The position numbers were made by a program, and so were the translations under genes. DNA of 8,198 nucleotides, from positions 1-8,198 of the forward strand of contig JAISHJ010000038.1 in NCBI GenBank assembly GCA_031262625.1. The letters run 5' to 3'. Shown here piece after piece: positions 5,860 to 8,198 of the stretch. Origin of the DNA: Ruminococcus sp. Its GTDB lineage: Bacteria; Bacillota; Clostridia; Oscillospirales; Ruminococcaceae. The notes beneath the pieces are model-generated. The model did no database searches. It was not told the origin of the DNA and saw nothing but the letters and a program-made list of their open reading frames with translations. The stretch's first letter is position 1, and every line of letters begins with the position of its first letter.

Positions 5860-8118
5860 ATGATTTGTACGAGATGCGGAAAGCGAACCGCCGTTGTATT
5901 TGTGACGGCTATGCAGGGCAACGAAAAGCACAACGAAGGCTTGTGCCTTGTTTGTGCGAAGGAACTCGGCATACCGCAGATAAAAGAATATATAGACGAG
6001 ATGGGAATTGACGCCGACAGTTTTGAAGATCTTGTTGACGAAATGAACCCGCAGCTTGAGGATGTCGGAGACAGTTTCTCTCCCGGCGGAACTACTTCCA
6101 TGCCCAATTTCCTCCAAAATTTATTTACACAAAACCCGTTCTTAAACGGCGCGCCGCAAAAGAAGCCCGAGCCGCCTCCTGTAAAGAAAGAGGAAAAGCC
6201 TGTTAAAAAACACAAATTCCTCGACAACTACTGCACCAATCTCACCGAAAAAGCCGCTAAGGGTAAGATGGACAACGTTGTCGGACGTGACAAAGAAATC
6301 GCTCGCGCAATGCAGATTCTTACCCGCCGCCAGAAAAACAACCCTTGTCTTATCGGCGAACCGGGCGTAGGAAAGACTGCAATTGCAGAGGGCATCGCGC
6401 AGAAAATCGCTTCCGGGGACGTTCCGTCAAAACTTCAAAATAAAAAGGTATACCTTCTCGACATGACTGCCGTTGTTGCCGGAACGCAATACAGAGGGCA
6501 GTTTGAAAGCCGCATGAAGGGGCTTATCGACGAAATTCGCTCTGACGGAAATGTTATCCTCTTTGCAGACGAGGTTCATAACCTTGTGGGTGCAGGGGAT
6601 TCCGAAGGCTCGATGAACGCCGCAAATATACTCAAGCCCGCACTCTCACGCGGAGAAGTACAGATGATCGGCGCGACTACTTTCAAGGAATACCGCAAAT
6701 ATATCGAGAAAGACTCCGCTCTTGAGCGCCGTTTTCAGCCGATTGTCGTTTCCGAGCCGAACGTAAGCGAAACCGAATCTGTTCTTGCCGGAATAGTTAA
6801 ATATTATGAGGAACACCATCGCGTAAAGGTTACCGAAACTATTTTGCATCTTTGCGCTATACTCTCCGAGCGTTATATTAACGACCGATTCCTACCCGAC
6901 AAAGCAATTGACTTACTTGACGAAAGCTGCGCCTGTGCGGCAATACGTTCCCCCGAACTGGGCGAATTCGACAAGCTTACAAAATCTATGAACGACCTTG
7001 TAAAAGAACTCGACAACGAACAAGACAGCCCCGACCCCGACTACGAGCGTATAACTAACCTAAAGTATAACCTCTCCGTTTTAGAGTCAAAGAAGGGCGA
7101 ACTTGCCGAAAAGGCAGAGAATGTTTACGTCACCGAGCGAGACCTCTCAAAGGTTATCGAACTTTGGACAGGAATTCCTGCTTCAAAAGTTATCGAGTCC
7201 GAATACACCAAGCTTTATAACTTAGAGTCAGCGCTCCGCCGTCGTGTAATCGGTCAGGACAAAGCAATAGAACTCGTGTCAAAAGCTATAAAGCGCACAC
7301 GCGTTCAGCTTACCGCCCGCAAACGCCCTGCAAGCTTCATCTTCGTAGGTCCTACCGGCGTAGGTAAAACCGAACTCGTCAAAGTCCTCGCAAACGAACT
7401 CTTCGACGACAACGATCCCTTAATCCGTCTCGATATGACGGAATTCATGGAAAAACACTCCGTAAGCCGCATAGTAGGTTCTCCTCCGGGATATGTGGGT
7501 TACGATGATGCCGGGCAGTTAACCGAAAAAGTACGCCGCAAGCCTTACTCCGTTGTGCTTTTCGACGAAATCGAAAAAGCTCACCCCGACGTCATGAATA
7601 TCTTACTCCAAATCCTCGACGAGGGCAAAATAAAGGATGCTCAAGGACGTAACATCAGCTTTGAAAATACCGTCATAGCTATGACTTCAAACGCCGGTTC
7701 AACCGACCAAAGTACAGGCGTAGGCTTCAACAAAACTCAAGGCGATATAACCAAGGAAAAAGCCCTCTCTGCCCTCAAAAAATTCCTTCGCCCCGAATTC
7801 ATGGGGCGCGTTGACGAAGTTGTAGTCTTCAACCCCCTCACCGAGGAAAATTTCGAGCAGATAGCGACCCTCATGCTCGAGGAAATGCGCGAACCCCTCA
7901 AAGAAAAAGGTATCGAACTCCGCTTCTCCGTCGATGCAATCAAAAACATCGCCGAAAAATCTCACGGCGGCAAATACGGCGCACGCGACATCCGCAAGTT
8001 TATCCGCGAAAATATCGAAGACAAAGCCGCCGACATTATTATCGACAGCCAAAAAGACCCCGTCGCCATTATCGATATAAGTATGATAGAGGAACAACTC
8101 TCCGTTAAGGGACGCTAA
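5860..8118 (+). CDS. clpE: ClpE-like ATP-dependent protein unfoldase (Hsp100/Clp, two AAA+ domains)
   Basis: A cytoplasmic Hsp100 hexamer subunit that unfolds proteins and probably feeds them to ClpP. Domains of the 752-residue product: a zinc finger with C3-x2-C6 and C29-x2-C32; a Pro/Lys-rich linker (about 65-118); AAA1 with Walker A GEPGVGKT (166-173), Walker B LFADEVH (D237/E238) and arginine finger R290/R291; a short middle segment (about 370-425) with a degenerate UVR-like motif around DYERITNLKYNL; AAA2 with Walker A GPTGVGKT (497-504), Walker B VVLFDEIEKAH (D569/E570), a VGF loop (621-623) in the usual ClpP-contact position, arginine finger R650 and sensor-2 GARD (R709). The zinc finger in place of the double Clp_N repeat indicates ClpE rather than ClpC, and many automatic annotations would just say ClpC or Clp ATPase. 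B. subtilis ClpE is near 700 residues, so this is slightly long because of the linker. All ATPase residues are intact. Confidence 0.93.
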   Translation: MICTRCGKRTAVVFVTAMQGNEKHNEGLCLVCAKELGIPQIKEYIDEMGIDADSFEDLVDEMNPQLEDVGDSFSPGGTTSMPNFLQNLFTQNPFLNGAPQKKPEPPPVKKEEKPVKKHKFLDNYCTNLTEKAAKGKMDNVVGRDKEIARAMQILTRRQKNNPCLIGEPGVGKTAIAEGIAQKIASGDVPSKLQNKKVYLLDMTAVVAGTQYRGQFESRMKGLIDEIRSDGNVILFADEVHNLVGAGDSEGSMNAANILKPALSRGEVQMIGATTFKEYRKYIEKDSALERRFQPIVVSEPNVSETESVLAGIVKYYEEHHRVKVTETILHLCAILSERYINDRFLPDKAIDLLDESCACAAIRSPELGEFDKLTKSMNDLVKELDNEQDSPDPDYERITNLKYNLSVLESKKGELAEKAENVYVTERDLSKVIELWTGIPASKVIESEYTKLYNLESALRRRVIGQDKAIELVSKAIKRTRVQLTARKRPASFIFVGPTGVGKTELVKVLANELFDDNDPLIRLDMTEFMEKHSVSRIVGSPPGYVGYDDAGQLTEKVRRKPYSVVLFDEIEKAHPDVMNILLQILDEGKIKDAQGRNISFENTVIAMTSNAGSTDQSTGVGFNKTQGDITKEKALSALKKFLRPEFMGRVDEVVVFNPLTEENFEQIATLMLEEMREPLKEKGIELRFSVDAIKNIAEKSHGGKYGARDIRKFIRENIEDKAADIIIDSQKDPVAIIDISMIEEQLSVKGR

Positions 8119-8145
8119 GGTACGCTGGGTACTGGGTACGCTGGG
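8119..8145. repeat. Short GGTAC-type direct repeats after clpE
   Basis: GGTACGCTGGG occurs at 8119-8129 and again at 8135-8145, a 16-bp spacing, with a further GGTAC at 8128-8132 between them. The last ten bases of clpE (GGGACGCTAA, 8109-8118) match the unit GGTACGCTGG at 7 of 10 positions, so the repeat tract may run into the end of the gene. The origin is unknown; slippage or a dispersed intergenic repeat are both possible. Confidence 0.7.
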
Positions 8146-8182
8146 GGGGAGAGGAGCGGTGACCCGCCCCTCTCCCCCCCAG
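8141..8182. other. Perfect GC-rich inverted repeat (hairpin) downstream of clpE
   Basis: The left arm 8141-8154 (CTGGGGGGGAGAGG) is the exact reverse complement of 8169-8182. Past an A-C mismatch (8155/8168) the pairing resumes for four more base pairs (GCGG 8156-8159 with CCGC 8164-8167), leaving the loop TGAC. The transcript would form a very stable stem 22 bases after the clpE stop. It could end transcription or protect the mRNA 3' end, but no T-tract follows on the + strand (the next bases are ACCCCCCC), so it is not a standard intrinsic terminator. It may equally be part of a dispersed palindromic element. Confidence 0.75.
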
Positions 8183-8196
8183 ACCCCCCCTCTCCC
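8163..8196 (-). other. G-quadruplex-forming motif on the minus strand
   Basis: Read on the - strand this stretch has five G-runs of 3, 7, 7, 4 and 3 bases separated by loops of only 1-3 bases (AGA, TCT, AGA, C), which meets the usual G3+N1-7 rule. The + strand shows it as C-runs at 8163-8165, 8167-8170, 8174-8180, 8184-8190 and 8194-8196. CCCCTCTCCC is repeated at 8167-8176 and 8187-8196, a 20-bp period. It overlaps the right arm of the hairpin, so the two structures would compete. Folding in the cell is inferred, not shown. Confidence 0.6.
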
Positions 8197-8198
8197 GG

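Noticed and set aside
5811..6227. Minus-strand open frame of 138 codons across the CvpA-clpE junction
   Set aside because: It runs antisense to the ClpE zinc finger and linker, and its Ser/Phe/Gly-rich composition is what the reverse of that sequence gives. No domain is recognisable.
7699..8097. Minus-strand open frame of 132 codons at the end of clpE
   Set aside because: It is antisense to the conserved AAA2 C-terminal region, and its Phe/Ala/Asp-rich content mirrors the C-rich codons of clpE.
5860..8118. Naming the unfoldase ClpC or ClpB
   Set aside because: It lacks the double Clp_N repeat of ClpC and the long coiled-coil middle domain of ClpB; the four-cysteine N-terminus and VGF loop fit ClpE.
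8141..8182. Calling the hairpin a standard rho-independent terminator
   Set aside because: No T-tract follows the stem on the + strand, and none is seen on the - strand side either, where the bases beyond the left arm are mixed.
8119..8198. CRISPR array or insertion-sequence end
   Set aside because: The repeats are about 11 bp with no regular spacers, and no transposase or flanking target duplication is visible within the window.

Overview
The window looks like ordinary chromosomal DNA from a Firmicute of the class Clostridia, probably an uncultured gut-type Oscillospiraceae/Ruminococcaceae relative. This is inferred from the adjacent ecfA1-ecfA2-ecfT-truA genes, the Shine-Dalgarno sequences, the DUF5711-type and CvpA-type membrane proteins, and a ClpE-like unfoldase with an N-terminal zinc finger. 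No taxonomic search was possible. All genes lie on the + strand. Every gap between them is about 20 bp or less and two junctions overlap, so the whole window could be one long transcription unit. No mobile element, CRISPR array, tRNA or rRNA was seen.

Layout. Positions 3-173 are the 3' end of an upstream gene, perhaps a ROK-family protein (weak). Positions 186-2716 encode a complete energising module of a group II (shared) ECF vitamin/micronutrient importer: two ATPases (EcfA1, EcfA2) and the transmembrane coupling protein EcfT. No substrate-binding S component is encoded here. Positions 2713-3450 are truA (tRNA pseudouridine 38-40 synthase), translationally coupled to ecfT by an ATGA overlap. 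Positions 3440-3769 encode a small, unrecognised three-helix membrane protein that overlaps truA. Positions 3791-5005 encode a membrane-anchored extracytoplasmic protein resembling DUF5711, with repeats suggesting a beta-propeller. Positions 5027-5839 encode a CvpA-family membrane protein with an unusually long loop. Positions 5860-8118 encode a two-AAA-domain Hsp100 unfoldase of ClpE type, a likely partner of ClpP.

The last 80 bases (8119-8198) are very different: short GGTAC-type repeats, a perfect 14-bp GC-rich hairpin, and C-runs that make a strong G-quadruplex motif on the - strand. This is the most anomalous sequence in the window and may be the edge of a dispersed intergenic repeat.

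The first half is nutrient uptake plus tRNA modification, a pairing long known in Firmicutes. The second half is a run of envelope proteins followed by a protein quality-control ATPase; any functional link there is inferred only from co-orientation and close spacing. I do not see convincing evidence for a new defence or biosynthetic system. The best leads are the DUF5711/CvpA envelope pair upstream of clpE and the terminal GC-rich repeat.
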